Shown: one piece after another, positions 7,667 to 7,753 of the stretch
How positions within the stretch are numbered: position 1 is the first letter of the stretch
Layout of the letters: every line of letters starts with the position of its first letter
Assembly: GCA_021201515.1 (NCBI GenBank)
Contig: JAJQET010000017.1
Coordinates: 1-7,753 of the forward strand
Reading direction: 5' to 3'
From: Clostridiales bacterium
Lineage (GTDB): Bacteria > Bacillota > Clostridia > Oscillospirales > Oscillospiraceae
Length of the DNA stretch: 7,753 bases
Made by a program: the position numbers and the translations under genes
Notes under the pieces: model-generated
Told to the model about the DNA's origin: nothing
What the model saw: the letters and a program-made list of their open reading frames with translations, nothing else
Database searches by the model: none

Positions 7667-7753
7667 TTACTCACATTTGTTCGCGCAGTATAGCCTGCAA
7701 TAGCCTTCATCGAAGCGGAAGGTGAACAGAATCCCCTCCGTTTCGCTGTACTC
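7667..7753 (-). CDS. C-terminal fragment of an unidentified protein
   Basis: A minus-strand frame is open from the window edge to a TAA at 7667-7669, giving 28 residues. It starts EYSETEGILFTFRFDEGY and ends with a Cys-containing segment (CRLYCANKCE, three Cys). The fragment is too short to name. It is supported mainly by the properly placed minus-strand terminator at 7571-7607 and by non-random, mixed composition. The true gene lies mostly beyond the right edge. Confidence 0.55.
   Translation of the reverse strand, partial: EYSETEGILFTFRFDEGYCRLYCANKCE

Noticed and set aside
7534..7725. A 63-residue plus-strand frame near the right end
   Set aside because: It spans the hairpin terminator at 7571-7607, has no ribosome site, and overlaps the minus-strand C-terminal fragment.

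Overview
The window is about 7.75 kb of GC-rich DNA with compact gene packing. It carries endospore genes (spoVAD, spoVAE) next to housekeeping genes (rpoC, guaB, adenine deaminase). This points to a high-GC spore-forming Clostridia genome, most likely Oscillospiraceae-like (Flavonifractor / Intestinimonas / Oscillibacter type). That placement is inferred from gene content and protein resemblance, not from a search. I see no insertion sequence, phage gene, CRISPR array, rRNA or tRNA; it reads as core chromosome.

Layout, left to right. (1) The 3' end of rpoC, with a long acidic tail, closes at 394 and is followed by a very strong intrinsic terminator. (2) A single-gene unit has its own promoter and encodes adenine deaminase (ade), ending in a hairpin between convergent genes. 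(3) On the minus strand there is an RluA-family pseudouridine synthase with a near-consensus promoter, and upstream of it (higher coordinates) a spoVAD-spoVAE pair for loading spores with dipicolinic acid. The usual spoVAC partner is not beside them. (4) A divergent region of about 240 bp separates spoVAD from a plus-strand gene for a Cys-rich, multi-zinc-ribbon protein of unknown function, which is followed by guaB (IMP dehydrogenase). guaB ends at a bidirectional terminator. (5) The last 600 bp hold small minus-strand genes: a 53-aa single-pass membrane protein with a good ribosome site, a possible 24-aa hydrophobic or lipobox peptide, a minus-strand terminator, and the last 28 codons of an unidentified gene running off the right edge.

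How the genes connect: ade (adenine to hypoxanthine plus ammonia) and guaB (IMP to XMP) both act in purine salvage and guanine nucleotide supply, but they lie in separate transcription units. The spoVA pair is expected to be active in the forespore, while the neighbouring genes have vegetative-type promoters. Nothing here is an obvious new multi-gene system. The best leads are the three-knuckle zinc-ribbon protein coupled to guaB, the spoVAC-less spoVAD-spoVAE pair, and the small-ORF cluster behind guaB.
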